The position numbers and the translations under genes are program-made. The notes under the pieces were generated by a model that saw only the letters and a list, made by a program, of their open reading frames with translations, did no database searches and was not told the origin of the DNA. Shown here one piece after another: positions 35,710 through 44,437 of a DNA stretch of 64,000 bases. This DNA is from Sporosarcina aquimarina (GTDB lineage: Bacteria > Bacillota > Bacilli > Bacillales_A > Planococcaceae), in assembly GCF_019748715.1 (NCBI RefSeq), contig NZ_JACLBZ010000007.1, positions 37,602-101,601 on the forward strand, in the 5' to 3' direction. The stretch's first letter is position 1; each line of letters opens with the position of its first letter.

Positions 35710-36732
35710 ATGAGTAAAAAATACATGCTGCTGTTTTTAATCATGGTAATGGCAATCTTGACAGCTTGTGGTGAATCCGACAGTACGATGGAGACCTCCG
35801 CTTCGAAAGCGGATGGAGACAAATCGAAGAACGAAGGGGTTTATGAACCCGTTTCCGTTAAAACGAAAAATGGGCCGATCCAATACGAAGAGATGCCTCG
35901 TCGTGTGGTTACGCAAGACTTACACACACTGGAACTCATGTTGACACTGGGACTGGAAGAACATATTGCAGGAACGGTTGGTGCAAATCCAGATCATGTA
36001 TTACCCGAATTCGAGGAAGCATTTTCAAGGATTCCTGTTGTTTCGCGTGGGATGCAACCCTCTAAGGAAGTGCTATTGGAAGTGGATCCTGACTTCGTCT
36101 ATGCTGGCTGGGATACACTATTCCAAGAAGAGCGTCTAGGCTCAGTGAAAAAACTGAACGAACTTGGTATTAAGACATATACTCACGAGTCGTCCAACAT
36201 CATAGGTCCGACGCTTGACGATGTTTATCAGGATATCCGTAATATCGGTCTTATTTTTAAGGTAGAGGACAGAGCAGACGAATTGATCGAGTCTCTTCAA
36301 CATTCTATTCGAGATGTAGGTAAACAGATTGATGAGCAGATTGGAACAGTCGAAGAACCAGTTAGTGTTTTTATCTATGACAGTGGAACAGACATACCTT
36401 TTACAGCAACTCAAACAATTTTGACCGAAATGATACGACTGGCAGGAGGAGAAAATATATTTGGTGATATTCCGAAAAACTGGACAACCGTTAATTGGGA
36501 AGACGTTGTTGAACGGAATCCAAAAGTGATCGTCATCATGGATTATGGAGAAATGACGGCCGAGCAAAAGAAAGATGTTCTGTTTAGCAACCCTGCCTTA
36601 GCGGGTATTGACGCGATCAAAAATGATCGAGTTGCGGTCATGCCACTTGATTATACTTTCGAGGGCGTGCGAATCCCCACTACAATTGAAATGCTTGCGA
36701 AATCATTTTATCCCGAAGCATTTGAAAATTAA
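35710..36732 (+). CDS. Orphan corrinoid-type substrate-binding lipoprotein (third BtuF paralogue)
   Basis: A 340-residue lipoprotein (LTACGES, Cys20) closely related to the two BtuF proteins upstream (LHTLELMLTLGLEEHIAGTVG near residue 75; GTDIPFTATQTILTEM near residue 225, like the first BtuF). It has no permease or ATPase of its own and lies after a terminator, so it may share BtuCD with the others. Whether it has its own promoter is unclear; I see only a weak -35. Confidence 0.8.
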   Translation: MSKKYMLLFLIMVMAILTACGESDSTMETSASKADGDKSKNEGVYEPVSVKTKNGPIQYEEMPRRVVTQDLHTLELMLTLGLEEHIAGTVGANPDHVLPEFEEAFSRIPVVSRGMQPSKEVLLEVDPDFVYAGWDTLFQEERLGSVKKLNELGIKTYTHESSNIIGPTLDDVYQDIRNIGLIFKVEDRADELIESLQHSIRDVGKQIDEQIGTVEEPVSVFIYDSGTDIPFTATQTILTEMIRLAGGENIFGDIPKNWTTVNWEDVVERNPKVIVIMDYGEMTAEQKKDVLFSNPALAGIDAIKNDRVAVMPLDYTFEGVRIPTTIEMLAKSFYPEAFEN

Positions 36733-36765
36733 TGATTTTACTGCTGGTAGAAATATGAACACTAA

Positions 36766-36808
36766 AAGGTATCAGGTTCCCCCTAATTGTTTGTAGACCT
36801 GGTACCTT
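36766..36808. repeat. Hairpin after the third binding protein
   Basis: AAGGTATCAGGT (36766-36777) pairs with ACCTGGTACCTT (36797-36808) with one wobble; the loop is 19 bases and no T tract follows. It may still act as an mRNA 3' end. The AT-rich stretch from here to 37046 shows no gene. Confidence 0.45.
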
Positions 36809-37046
36809 CCCCTATTGTTAGCTCCAAGCAATATCCCGCCGTCAACTGCTAATTTCACTTTCTTCTATATGCATGTTGCTTGTACACATCTTTCTTTTAA
36901 ATAACCAACAATGAATTAATACAATACAGCGGTTGGGTATAAAAATTCAATAATTATTATTCAATTAAACCCTGCTTTAAAACTTATTGAAGTGTAAAAA
37001 ATTATTTTTTGGGGTATATAAAAATAGGGGGTAATATGTATTTCCA

Positions 37047-37075
37047 TTGACACTATACTAAATTATACATAATAT
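37047..37075 (+). promoter_or_regulatory. Promoter of the czrA-like/CDF operon
   Basis: Perfect TTGACA (37047-37052), 17-base spacer, TAATAT (37070-37075). Confidence 0.8.
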
Positions 37076-37093
37076 ATGAATATATGCTCATAT
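37074..37093. promoter_or_regulatory. ArsR/SmtB-type operator over the transcription start
   Basis: ATATGA-N8-TCATAT, an inverted repeat beginning inside the -10 box and covering the start site. The form and AT-rich core fit CzrA/SmtB-type repressors, so the next gene likely represses itself and the exporter until metal binds. Confidence 0.6.
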
Positions 37094-37129
37094 AAGCAAT
37101 TAATTATTGAAAGTTAGGGGGAATTTAAA

Positions 37130-37465
37130 TTGAACAAAGAAGAAAATAGAGAACAGTTTTTGAGAGAAGACACACAGCTTTTGGATGAGGAAACACTTTT
37201 CGTCGTGTCCCAAACATTTAAGGCATTGAGTGATCCAACAAGAATCCGGATTTTAAATTTATTATGCAAGGAAGAGCATTCAGTGAATGATATTGCGGAA
37301 ACACTGAATTTAAGCCAGTCATCCGTCTCTCATCAATTGCGTTTTTTGAAAAATTTACGTCTGGTGAAGTTCAGGAGGGAAGGAACAACACTTTACTATT
37401 CGGAAGATGATTATCATGTTATGAATTTATTGAAACAGGCGATAGAGCACGCAACGCATAATTAA
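37130..37465 (+). CDS. czrA: ArsR-family zinc/cobalt-sensing repressor (CzrA type)
   Basis: A 111-residue winged-helix repressor with [16 protein letters not shown] and the recognition helix [14 protein letters not shown]. The last helix carries Asp94, His96, His107 and His110, exactly the spacing of the alpha-5 zinc/cobalt site of Staphylococcus aureus CzrA (Asp84, His86, His97, His100). No N-terminal cysteine site of the ArsR/CadC type is present. Followed after 21 bases by the exporter it should control. Confidence 0.92.
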   Translation: MNKEENREQFLREDTQLLDEETLFVVSQTFKALSDPTRIRILNLLCKEEHSVNDIAETLNLSQSSVSHQLRFLKNLRLVKFRREGTTLYYSEDDYHVMNLLKQAIEHATHN

Positions 37466-37486
37466 TTACACGAAGGGGGTAATCGA

Positions 37487-38440
37487 ATGGGGCATGAACA
37501 TGGACACGACCATACGCATGGTGCAAATAAGAAAGTATTATTGATTTCCTTCCTAATCATTACTTTATATATGATAGTGGAAGTGATCGGCGGATTTTTG
37601 ACGAATAGTCTTGCCTTGTTGGCAGATGCTGGTCATATGTTGAGCGACTCAATTTCACTAGCGATTGCACTGATTGCATTTAAGTTAGGAGAAAAGGTCG
37701 CAAATAAAAGCAAAACGTATGGCTATAAGCGATTTGAAATTTTGGCCGCTGTATTAAATGGGGCAACTTTGATTGTCATCGCATTGTTCATTTTTATTGA
37801 AGCGGTGAAACGCTTTGCAAACCCGCCTGATGTTGCGACGACAGGTATGTTAATCGTTAGCAGCATCGGTTTGGCGATAAATATCTTAGTTGCATGGATT
37901 ATGATGCGCGGCAGCGATGTTGAAGGAAATTTGAACATGAAAGGCGCTTACCTTCATGTTATTAGTGACATGCTAGGCTCTATTGGGGCGATCGCTGCGG
38001 CTTTGCTTATGATGTTTTTCGGCTGGGGCTGGGCAGATCCGTTAGCTAGTGTCATTGTCGCTATACTCGTTTTGCGTAGCGGATACTATGTATCAAAGTC
38101 TGGATTACATGTATTAATGGAAGGCGTCCCTCAAAATGTAGATATAGATAATGTCATCCGTACAATTCAAAGTGCGGAAGGCGTCCAAAGTGCTCACGAT
38201 TTGCATGTTTGGTCCATTACAAGCGGACTGAATGCACTTTCCTGTCACGCAGTTGTAGATGATCAGATGTCCATTGCGGAAAGTGAGCAACTTCTGCGTA
38301 GTATCGAGCACGATCTTTTACACCAAAATATTCATCATGTAACGATTCAGTGGGAAACGTCTGCCCATCAGCATGATGATTCAATTTTATGTAAGGTAAA
38401 ACCAGAAGTATCAGCAGACCACCATCACCAACATCATTAA
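37487..38440 (+). CDS. czcD: Cation diffusion facilitator exporter (CzcD/ZitB type)
   Basis: The 317-residue protein starts with a His-rich tail (HEHGHDHTHG) and has six membrane segments with the transport-site motifs LLADAGHMLSDS in segment 2 and VISDMLGSIG in segment 5, each with the Asp/His pair of zinc/cobalt carriers. The cytoplasmic C-terminal domain ends in another His cluster. It expels Zn2+ or Co2+, which makes sense next to a cobalt-using biosynthetic operon. Confidence 0.92.
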   Translation: MGHEHGHDHTHGANKKVLLISFLIITLYMIVEVIGGFLTNSLALLADAGHMLSDSISLAIALIAFKLGEKVANKSKTYGYKRFEILAAVLNGATLIVIALFIFIEAVKRFANPPDVATTGMLIVSSIGLAINILVAWIMMRGSDVEGNLNMKGAYLHVISDMLGSIGAIAAALLMMFFGWGWADPLASVIVAILVLRSGYYVSKSGLHVLMEGVPQNVDIDNVIRTIQSAEGVQSAHDLHVWSITSGLNALSCHAVVDDQMSIAESEQLLRSIEHDLLHQNIHHVTIQWETSAHQHDDSILCKVKPEVSADHHHQHH

Positions 38441-38447
38441 TGTGATC

Positions 38448-38483
38448 AGTGACCAGAAGTAATGCGCTGGTCACTATTTTTTT
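38448..38483 (+). terminator. Terminator of the CDF operon
   Basis: AGTGACCAG (38448-38456) pairs with CTGGTCACT (38467-38475), followed by ATTTTTTT. Confidence 0.85.
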
Positions 38484-38506
38484 GGGAATGAAACAAAACA
38501 CTTTAC

Positions 38507-38523
38507 ATACCCTACACCGGTAT
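38507..38523. promoter_or_regulatory. Candidate CsoR box
   Basis: ATACC-CTACACC-GGTAT is a palindrome resembling the B. subtilis CsoR operator, although it lies about 80 bases upstream of the promoter described next. Confidence 0.4.
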
Positions 38524-38583
38524 ACTAATGTGTGGCTATACACTACTATTCCTTTTCATAACTGACACCCAAGTTTTGTGTGA

Positions 38584-38637
38584 TTGAAAAAAGGAATATC
38601 GTGTAATATATTTTTATAAACTGTATACCCCTATACT
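38584..38637 (+). promoter_or_regulatory. Promoter with CsoR box before the YtkA-like gene
   Basis: TTGAAA (38584-38589), 17-base spacer, TATATT (38607-38612), then TATACCCCTATACT (38624-38637) over the start region. The second element resembles CsoR sites and suggests copper induction. Confidence 0.55.
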
Positions 38638-38690
38638 GTATGTATATTAAGGAGTGATGCAGGAAACTAACTTACAAGGAGGACTACGAG

Positions 38691-39098
38691 ATGGACCAAC
38701 ATGCAGAACATCACCACTACCAATACAAAGCTCAAGGAGAAAGTGAAGTGACAGCAAATGTCACTTACAGAGACGCTATCATTACAATTGAATTGAAAGA
38801 CAAACATGGAAAGGCACCTGAATTAGGTGTTTCCCATGAAAAGGAAATGCATTTGATCGTTGTGAGCGCAGATTTGAAAGAATATATTCATGGGCACCCC
38901 GAGAAGCAAGCAGACGGTGTATATATGTTGCAAAGAGAATTGAGGGACAACGACTACAAGGTATTTGTTGATATCGCTCCAAAAAACTTATCTTATACAG
39001 TTTCGCCAATCACGCTCCATGTCGGGCACGCGTATCATCCAAACCATGGCAATGAACTCAAGGTTGACACAGACTTTGTCAAAATGGTAGATGGATAA
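38691..39098 (+). pseudogene. YtkA-like domain protein, N-terminal part (gene split by an in-frame stop)
   Basis: The 135-residue product has a His-rich start and a beta-rich domain like YtkA/FixH-type copper-associated proteins (SHEKEMHLIVVSADLKEYIHGHPE near residue 48). At 39096 the frame hits TAA and then continues open, without shift, into the piece at 39102. The two halves look like one two-domain protein of about 227 residues in which a single base change (such as AAA to TAA) created a stop. AAGGAGG precedes ATG. It may be inactivated, or the halves may be made separately. Confidence 0.65.
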
Positions 39099-39101
39099 TC
39101 A

Positions 39102-39374
39102 GTGGAATTAAAAGCTAATAATATTGAAGCCGGGCAGGATATTTCATTGTTATTCGACTTAAGAGGAGCAACACCTGAACCGTATTTAGGCGCATTAGGC
39201 CATGTTGTCATTTTAGATGAAAATGCAGAACATTTTATCCATGTGCATCCAGTATCTGATGACAAAACTCAATTCAAAACAGTTTTAACAGAGGCAGGGA
39301 AATACAAACTTTGGGCAGAGTTTCAATTTGACGGCGAAGTTTATGTATATGCGTATGTCATAGAGATAAGATGA
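39102..39374 (+). pseudogene. YtkA-like domain protein, C-terminal part
   Basis: In the same frame as the previous piece and only 3 bases beyond its stop. The 90 residues repeat the domain pattern of the first half (LGHVVILDENAEHFIHVHPVSDD near residue 30). GTG 39102 could serve as a start for re-initiation, but there is no good ribosome site in front of it, so independent translation is doubtful. Confidence 0.6.
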
Positions 39375-39415
39375 ATGATCTTGACAGGGATTCTCATAAT
39401 AGGAGGTAACGATCT

Positions 39416-39691
39416 ATGGAGGGGAAGACATTAAAACTTTATACAAGACCGACATGTTCGGACTGCCAAGAAGCGAAAGCGTTTCTTTTGAAAAACAATA
39501 TTCCATATATCGACTATGATTTATCGATAGAACCGGAAAGGGAGAAAGAACTTATTAAGTTAAGTGGCTCGAGGGTAGTACCGGCTTTCGTTTTCAAGAA
39601 AAAGTCTTTTATAGGATTTGGAAGCAAACCGAAAGTGCTGATCGGTTTCGAACGGAATGAAGAAGAGATTAAAAAACTGTTAGCAGTATAG
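39416..39691 (+). CDS. Glutaredoxin family protein
   Basis: A 91-residue thioredoxin-fold protein with the redox pair Cys14-Ser-Asp-Cys17 and the cis-proline region SRVVPAFVF. An ATAGGAGGTAAC site precedes the ATG. Its place inside a copper-resistance cluster suggests thiol-based copper handling or repair of copper-damaged thiols; the exact partner is unknown. Confidence 0.8.
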   Translation: MEGKTLKLYTRPTCSDCQEAKAFLLKNNIPYIDYDLSIEPEREKELIKLSGSRVVPAFVFKKKSFIGFGSKPKVLIGFERNEEEIKKLLAV

Positions 39692-39721
39692 TGATTGATG
39701 TAATTGAACAAAACAATATCA

Positions 39722-39768
39722 TTGCTCTCTCATGAAATGCGTGTTAATATAGGGGTAAGGGGTATATA
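39722..39768 (+). promoter_or_regulatory. Autoregulated csoR promoter with CsoR box
   Basis: TTGCTC (39722-39727), 17-base spacer, TAATAT (39745-39750), with ATAGGGGTAAGGGGTATATA starting inside the -10 box. G-rich GGGGTA elements of this kind are CsoR operators in Bacillota. Confidence 0.7.
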
Positions 39769-39790
39769 GTAAACTCTGAGGAGTGATGGT

Positions 39791-40078
39791 ATGTCAGAAA
39801 CAACAAAGAAGACTGTACAGCCGAATAAACAGCAGTTATTAAATCGTTTAAAGCGTATTGAAGGGCAGGTAAGAGGTGTTCATCAAATGATTGAAAATGA
39901 CCGTTATTGTGTGGATATTCTCCATCAGATAAGCGCGATTCAATCGGCAATGAACAAAGTATCCTTAGCTTTACTGGAAGACCATACGCATCATTGTGTT
40001 GTCAATGCCATTAAAGGGCAAGATGGTGAAGCGGCTATTCAGGAGCTTATGAGTGTCATGAAAACGATGACTAAGTAA
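39791..40078 (+). CDS. csoR: Copper-sensing transcriptional repressor CsoR
   Basis: A 95-residue all-helical repressor with LLNRLKRIEGQVRGVHQMIE and the Cu(I) ligands Cys40, His65 and Cys69, the spacing of Cys45, His70 and Cys74 in B. subtilis CsoR. Copper binding releases it from GGGGTA-type boxes found before this gene, before copA and before the YtkA-like gene. Confidence 0.94.
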   Translation: MSETTKKTVQPNKQQLLNRLKRIEGQVRGVHQMIENDRYCVDILHQISAIQSAMNKVSLALLEDHTHHCVVNAIKGQDGEAAIQELMSVMKTMTK

Positions 40079-40149
40079 TCATTTAGCATTGTAGACTGGA
40101 ACAGAGTATGGAGTACTGATATTAACAACAAAACAGGAGGTTTTTCATT

Positions 40150-40350
40150 ATGAAAGAAGTATTAAAAGTAGAAGGTATGTCTTGTGGACATTGCGTGAAT
40201 TCAATTGAGTCAAGTGTAGGTGAACTGAACGGTGTTTCATCAGTAAAAGTGGACCTTGCGAATAAAGAAGTGACAGTTGAGTATGATAACGAAGTGAATT
40301 TAAATCAAATCAAAGAGACGATTGAAGACCAAGGCTATGAAGTTGCTTAA
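40150..40350 (+). CDS. copZ: Copper chaperone CopZ
   Basis: A single 66-residue HMA domain with the Cu(I) motif GMSCGHC near residue 9. It carries copper to the HMA domains of CopA. AGGAGG precedes the ATG; a terminator-like hairpin lies between it and copA. Confidence 0.93.
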   Translation: MKEVLKVEGMSCGHCVNSIESSVGELNGVSSVKVDLANKEVTVEYDNEVNLNQIKETIEDQGYEVA

Positions 40351-40404
40351 ACAATAGGCATAAAACGTCTTCCGCTTAGACCATGTGGGGGTACAAGCGG
40401 CTGT

Positions 40405-40443
40405 AGAAGTGATTATACGACAACCGTATAATCCTTCTTTTTT
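40405..40443 (+). terminator. Terminator or attenuator between copZ and copA
   Basis: GATTATACG (40411-40419) pairs with CGTATAATC (40425-40433); outer bases AGAA and TTCT extend the stem, followed by seven T. It should reduce read-through into copA. Confidence 0.75.
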
Positions 40444-40449
40444 CAAAAC

Positions 40450-40462
40450 TATATACCCCCAC
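40450..40462. promoter_or_regulatory. Possible CsoR half-site before copA
   Basis: TATATACCCCCAC lies between the hairpin and copA, echoing the CsoR boxes nearby. I see no clear promoter with it. Confidence 0.3.
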
Positions 40463-40482
40463 GAAGTATCGGAGGGATACAA

Positions 40483-42894
40483 ATGGCAACAACGGAAAAA
40501 ACCTTAAAGATCAATGGGATGACATGTGCAGCTTGCGCAAACCGGATTGAAAAAGGGTTATCCAAAATAGAAGGTGTCGAAAAGGCGAATGTAAACTTTG
40601 CTTTGGAAAGTTCGACAATCGTTTACGATCCGGAAAAAACAAATATTGATGATTTTACGTCAAGGATCGAAAAATTAGGTTATGGTATCATTCAAGACAA
40701 AGTTGAATTCGATATTTCGGGCATGACATGTGCTGCTTGTGCGACGAAAATAGAAAAACGGATTAATAAAATGGATGGTGTTTCTAAGGCGACTGTCAAT
40801 TTCGCGATTGAAACACTGACTGTAGATTATGATGGTGGTCAAACAAGTCCGAACGAGATGATGGCAATTGTGAAAAAAATGGGCTATGAATTGATTCCAA
40901 AATCTAACGGCAAGGAAAAGTTGGATCATAAGGAGCAGGAGATAAAAAAGCAATACCGGAAATTCATATTTTCGGCAATCCTGACACTCCCGCTGTTATG
41001 GACAATGGTAGCGCACTTTGAGTTTTTATCTTTTCTATACTTGCCTACTTTTTTAATGAATCCTTGGGTGCAATTGATCTTGGCAACGCCTGTCCAATTT
41101 ATCGTCGGTGCTCAATTCTATAAAGGGGCATTTACTTCCTTAAGAAATAGAAGCGCCAATATGGATGTTTTAGTGGCATTAGGTACTAGTGCAGCTTATT
41201 TCTACAGTTTATATTTGTCTTTTGAATGGATGAATGGGGGCAGTGTCGGAGAACCAGAACTATATTTTGAAGCATCTGCCGTCATTATTACGCTAATCGT
41301 CCTAGGTAAGTTATTCGAAGTGAGGGCAAAAGGAAAAACGAGCCAAGCCATTCAAAAACTACTAGGATTGCAAGCAAAAACAGCACGTGTCTTAAAAGAC
41401 GGCGTTGAAAAAGAACTGCCGATTGAAGAAGTAGTAGCTGGCGATATCATCCTCGTCAAACCGGGGGAAAAGATTCCTGTCGACGGAGAAATCATTTCTG
41501 GACAATCGGCAATTGATGAATCAATGATCACCGGTGAAAGTATCCCTGTCGATAAAGTGCCAGGAAACTCGGTCATTGGTGCAACGATCAATAAAAACGG
41601 GTCATTACAGGTCAAAGCGACGAAAGTTGGGAAAGACAGTGCATTATCTCAAATCGTCAAAGTCGTTGAAGAAGCACAAGGCTCAAAGGCGGAAATTCAA
41701 CGGTTGGCGGATAAAATATCAGGCATCTTCGTTCCTATAGTCGTTGGAATTGCGATTTTGACATTCTTCATTTGGTATTTTGTCGTAACGCCTGGCGATT
41801 TCAGATCTTCACTAATTCCGACCATTTCCATATTGGTCATTGCATGTCCATGTGCGTTAGGGTTGGCCACACCAACCTCCATTATGGCTGGATCGGGTAG
41901 AGCAGCTGAAATGGGTATGCTTTTCAAAGGCGGAGAACATCTTGAAAACACACGTTTCATCGACACAGTTGTATTGGATAAAACAGGTACAGTGACGAAA
42001 GGCGAGCCAGCGTTGACAGATGTCATCGTGTTGAAAGACTTTGCAGAAGAGGAAGTCCTTCAATTGGTTGCATCAGCTGAGAATCAATCCGAACACCCAT
42101 TGGCGCAAGCGATCGTAATGGGAATCAAAGAAAAAGGAATCGAATTGATCGAACCAGAAGGGTTCAATACGCTCCCAGGGTATGGAATTGAAGCGAAAGT
42201 CTCCGGAAAGCAAGTGCTTGCCGGGACACGAAAGTTAATGCACAGCCGGGATGTGGCTCTTCAAGATGTGGAATCCACAATGGAGAACATGGAGAAAGAA
42301 GGAAAGACAGCGATGCTCATCGCGATTGATGGGAAACTTGCGGGTGTCGTGGCAGTTGCGGATACTGTGAAAAAAACATCTAAACAGGCAATTGAAAGAA
42401 TGCTTGAACTTGGGTTGGATGTCATTATGCTAACGGGTGACAACCAACATACTGCAGAAGCAATCGGACGACAAGTCGGGTTGAGCCATATCATCGCAGA
42501 AGTCCTTCCAGAGCAGAAAAGCGATGAGATTAAGAAATTACAGATGCAAGGAAAGAAAGTGGCAATGGTCGGAGACGGTATCAATGATGCTCCTGCACTT
42601 GCGCTTGCGGATATCGGAATGGCGATTGGTACTGGAACAGATATTGCAATCGAAGCAGCTGATATCACCCTCATGCGCGGCGACTTAAATAGCGTTGCAG
42701 ACGCTATCATTATGAGCCGGAAAACAATGCGCAACATTAAACAGAATCTATTCTTTGCTTTTTTCTATAATACAATCGGTATTCCGGTTGCTGCACTCGG
42801 ATTGTTAGCCCCTTGGGTAGCCGGAGCAGCTATGGCATTTAGTTCAGTGTCTGTCGTTTTGAACGCGTTAAGGCTTCAACGAGTAAAATTTTGA
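40483..42894 (+). CDS. copA: Copper-exporting P1B-type ATPase CopA
   Basis: The 803-residue pump has two N-terminal HMA domains ([12 protein letters not shown] near residue 12 and [12 protein letters not shown] near residue 80), the membrane copper site Cys455-Pro-Cys457, the phosphorylated Asp499 in [13 protein letters not shown] in the actuator domain and [11 protein letters not shown] near residue 700. It exports Cu(I) from the cytoplasm, fed by CopZ. Full length and intact. Confidence 0.96.
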   Translation: MATTEKTLKINGMTCAACANRIEKGLSKIEGVEKANVNFALESSTIVYDPEKTNIDDFTSRIEKLGYGIIQDKVEFDISGMTCAACATKIEKRINKMDGVSKATVNFAIETLTVDYDGGQTSPNEMMAIVKKMGYELIPKSNGKEKLDHKEQEIKKQYRKFIFSAILTLPLLWTMVAHFEFLSFLYLPTFLMNPWVQLILATPVQFIVGAQFYKGAFTSLRNRSANMDVLVALGTSAAYFYSLYLSFEWMNGGSVGEPELYFEASAVIITLIVLGKLFEVRAKGKTSQAIQKLLGLQAKTARVLKDGVEKELPIEEVVAGDIILVKPGEKIPVDGEIISGQSAIDESMITGESIPVDKVPGNSVIGATINKNGSLQVKATKVGKDSALSQIVKVVEEAQGSKAEIQRLADKISGIFVPIVVGIAILTFFIWYFVVTPGDFRSSLIPTISILVIACPCALGLATPTSIMAGSGRAAEMGMLFKGGEHLENTRFIDTVVLDKTGTVTKGEPALTDVIVLKDFAEEEVLQLVASAENQSEHPLAQAIVMGIKEKGIELIEPEGFNTLPGYGIEAKVSGKQVLAGTRKLMHSRDVALQDVESTMENMEKEGKTAMLIAIDGKLAGVVAVADTVKKTSKQAIERMLELGLDVIMLTGDNQHTAEAIGRQVGLSHIIAEVLPEQKSDEIKKLQMQGKKVAMVGDGINDAPALALADIGMAIGTGTDIAIEAADITLMRGDLNSVADAIIMSRKTMRNIKQNLFFAFFYNTIGIPVAALGLLAPWVAGAAMAFSSVSVVLNALRLQRVKF

Positions 42895-43115
42895 TGGGTC
42901 ACAAAACTTCTAGTATAAAATAAAATGGCCATGAAATTGAACGGTCGATAGGATGAATGGTCTTCATTTTATAGCTAGTAATGAGCCAGCGATTCATCAT
43001 AGAACCCTTCCGAGCAATAGAGGGCAGGTCAGAAAAAATGTTTTCAAGGTATGACATTCCTTTAGGTTTAAAGTGAATTTGATATTCTCAAAAAATTAAT
43101 AGTGATTTTCTGCAG

Positions 43116-43145
43116 CCCTTCCCGAGATGATTGGGAGGGGTTTTT
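43116..43145 (+). terminator. Stand-alone terminator
   Basis: CCCTTCCC (43116-43123) pairs with GGGAGGGG (43133-43140), followed by TTTTT. No gene ends near it on the plus strand, so a gene may have been lost or a short transcript ends here. Confidence 0.6.
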
Positions 43146-43187
43146 AATGTATATATTCAAATGAATGATCATTCTGTTTTGTCGGCC

Positions 43188-43376
43188 TTACTTACCACTT
43201 CTGCAAGTAGTCGATCGGACTGGTTCCCTCATAAGCAGGAACACTTGATTCTTCGCCGCAAAGCTGTACAATAAATTAGTAGCAGTAACTCCAAGCCGCT
43301 TTCCCATGTTTTTAAGACGAGGAAAATGGACACAATCCCCCCCATTCCAGTTGTTTCGAATACCTAAGAGATTCAC
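43188..43376 (-). pseudogene. Possible coding remnant
   Basis: A minus-strand frame of about 62 codons (NLLGIRNNWNGGDCVHFPRL and following) has a protein-like composition and stays open a little upstream of its GTG, but has no ribosome site and no full-length context. I do not recognise the family. Either decayed gene or chance. Confidence 0.25.
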
Positions 43377-43557
43377 CGATCCTTCCCGGATGTATGAATC
43401 AAAACCGAATCAACTTGCGATCAAACCATTAAATAAAACACTTTGTTACAACACATTTATAGTTCGAACTTGTATTCACGGCTAGGCCGGCTGTTCCATG
43501 GCTGCTCATTAGTCTTTTTAAAGCTAAAAGTTAAAGCGTGGCAACGTTTACGCTAAC

Positions 43558-43585
43558 TTGCTTAAGGGGATACTGTCGTTATAAT
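43558..43585 (+). promoter_or_regulatory. Candidate urease promoter
   Basis: TTGCTT (43558-43563), 16-base spacer, TATAAT (43580-43585), leaving a leader of about 190 bases. Just upstream AGCGT-N10-ACGCT (43535-43554) is an inverted repeat that could bind a regulator. Confidence 0.4.
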
Positions 43586-43779
43586 GAATTTTTCTGTACT
43601 TAATTGCTTTAGATTGACTGAATTGAGCTTTTAAAGGGAACAGTTCAAGTTTATCGATAGAAGTAGTATGGCCTATTAACGCCTTACGGACTATTCGGAA
43701 TATTTCATGCTTTTTGCTAAAGTGTATTTAGGGAGAAGAGTTCTATTACAAACTATCATATATTTCAGGAGGTTGAACG

Positions 43780-44082
43780 ATGCAATTACTACCGCGTGAA
43801 ATCGACAAGTTAATGATTGTTGTGGCTGCCGATGTCGCCAGAAGACGTAAAGAACGAGGTCTTAAATTGAATCATCCAGAAGCAATGGCGCTTATTACAT
43901 ACGAGGTGATGGAAGGCGCTAGAGATGGCAAAACTGTCGCAGATCTTATGGCTTACGGAGCGACGATATTAACTCGTGAAGACGTGATGGATGGTATTCC
44001 CGAGATGATTGACGACATTCAAGTGGAAGCAACGTTTCCGGATGGTACAAAACTAGTTACTGTGCATAACCCCATCCGATAA
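43780..44082 (+). CDS. ureA: Urease subunit gamma
   Basis: The 100-residue protein is full length, with [21 protein letters not shown] at the start and [19 protein letters not shown] near residue 35. It forms the UreABC trimer with the two next gene products. AGGAGG precedes the ATG. Confidence 0.97.
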   Translation: MQLLPREIDKLMIVVAADVARRRKERGLKLNHPEAMALITYEVMEGARDGKTVADLMAYGATILTREDVMDGIPEMIDDIQVEATFPDGTKLVTVHNPIR

Positions 44083-44113
44083 CTTGCTAATGAAATGGAG
44101 AGGAGACGAAGCG

Positions 44114-44437
44114 ATGATCCCAGGTGAGTATATTTTAAAAGATGAACCAATTAATTGTAATGAAGGGGCAGAAAGTACACGTGTTCACGTTGTGAATGAA
44201 GGGGACAGGCCAATACAAGTCGGTTCTCATTATCATTTTTATGAGGTAAATGGTGCGCTGAGGTTTAGACGGGAAGAGACATACGGCAAACGATTAAATA
44301 TTCCAGCCGGCGCTGCTGTCCGCTTTGAACCAGGCGATGAAAAAGAAGTGCAATTAATTGACTATGCTGGAAAAAGAGAAGTTTACGGATTTCATAATGA
44401 AGTGGACGGACCATTGGAAGGCGGGAATGTTAAATGA
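44114..44437 (+). CDS. ureB: Urease subunit beta
   Basis: A 107-residue beta subunit ([13 protein letters not shown] at the start, [10 protein letters not shown] near residue 40, [15 protein letters not shown] near residue 65). GGAGAGGAG lies before ATG 44114, so the longer frame from 44084 is rejected. Its end overlaps ureC by 4 bases. Confidence 0.97.
   Translation: MIPGEYILKDEPINCNEGAESTRVHVVNEGDRPIQVGSHYHFYEVNGALRFRREETYGKRLNIPAGAAVRFEPGDEKEVQLIDYAGKREVYGFHNEVDGPLEGGNVK

Larger units (their letters stand above)
42895..43779. other. Long intergenic region between copA and urease
   Basis: It contains a possible end hairpin for copA (ATAAAATG at 42920 with CATTTTAT at 42965), the terminator at 43116, a short minus-strand coding remnant at 43188 and the candidate urease promoter at 43558. 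No intact gene is visible. Confidence 0.5.

Noticed and set aside
36142..36567. 141-codon minus-strand frame
   Set aside because: Antisense to the third binding protein; Cys/Phe/Asn-rich nonsense composition.
42261..42737. 158-codon minus-strand frame
   Set aside because: It lies wholly inside copA, whose motifs are intact; composition mirrors the sense gene and no ribosome site is present.
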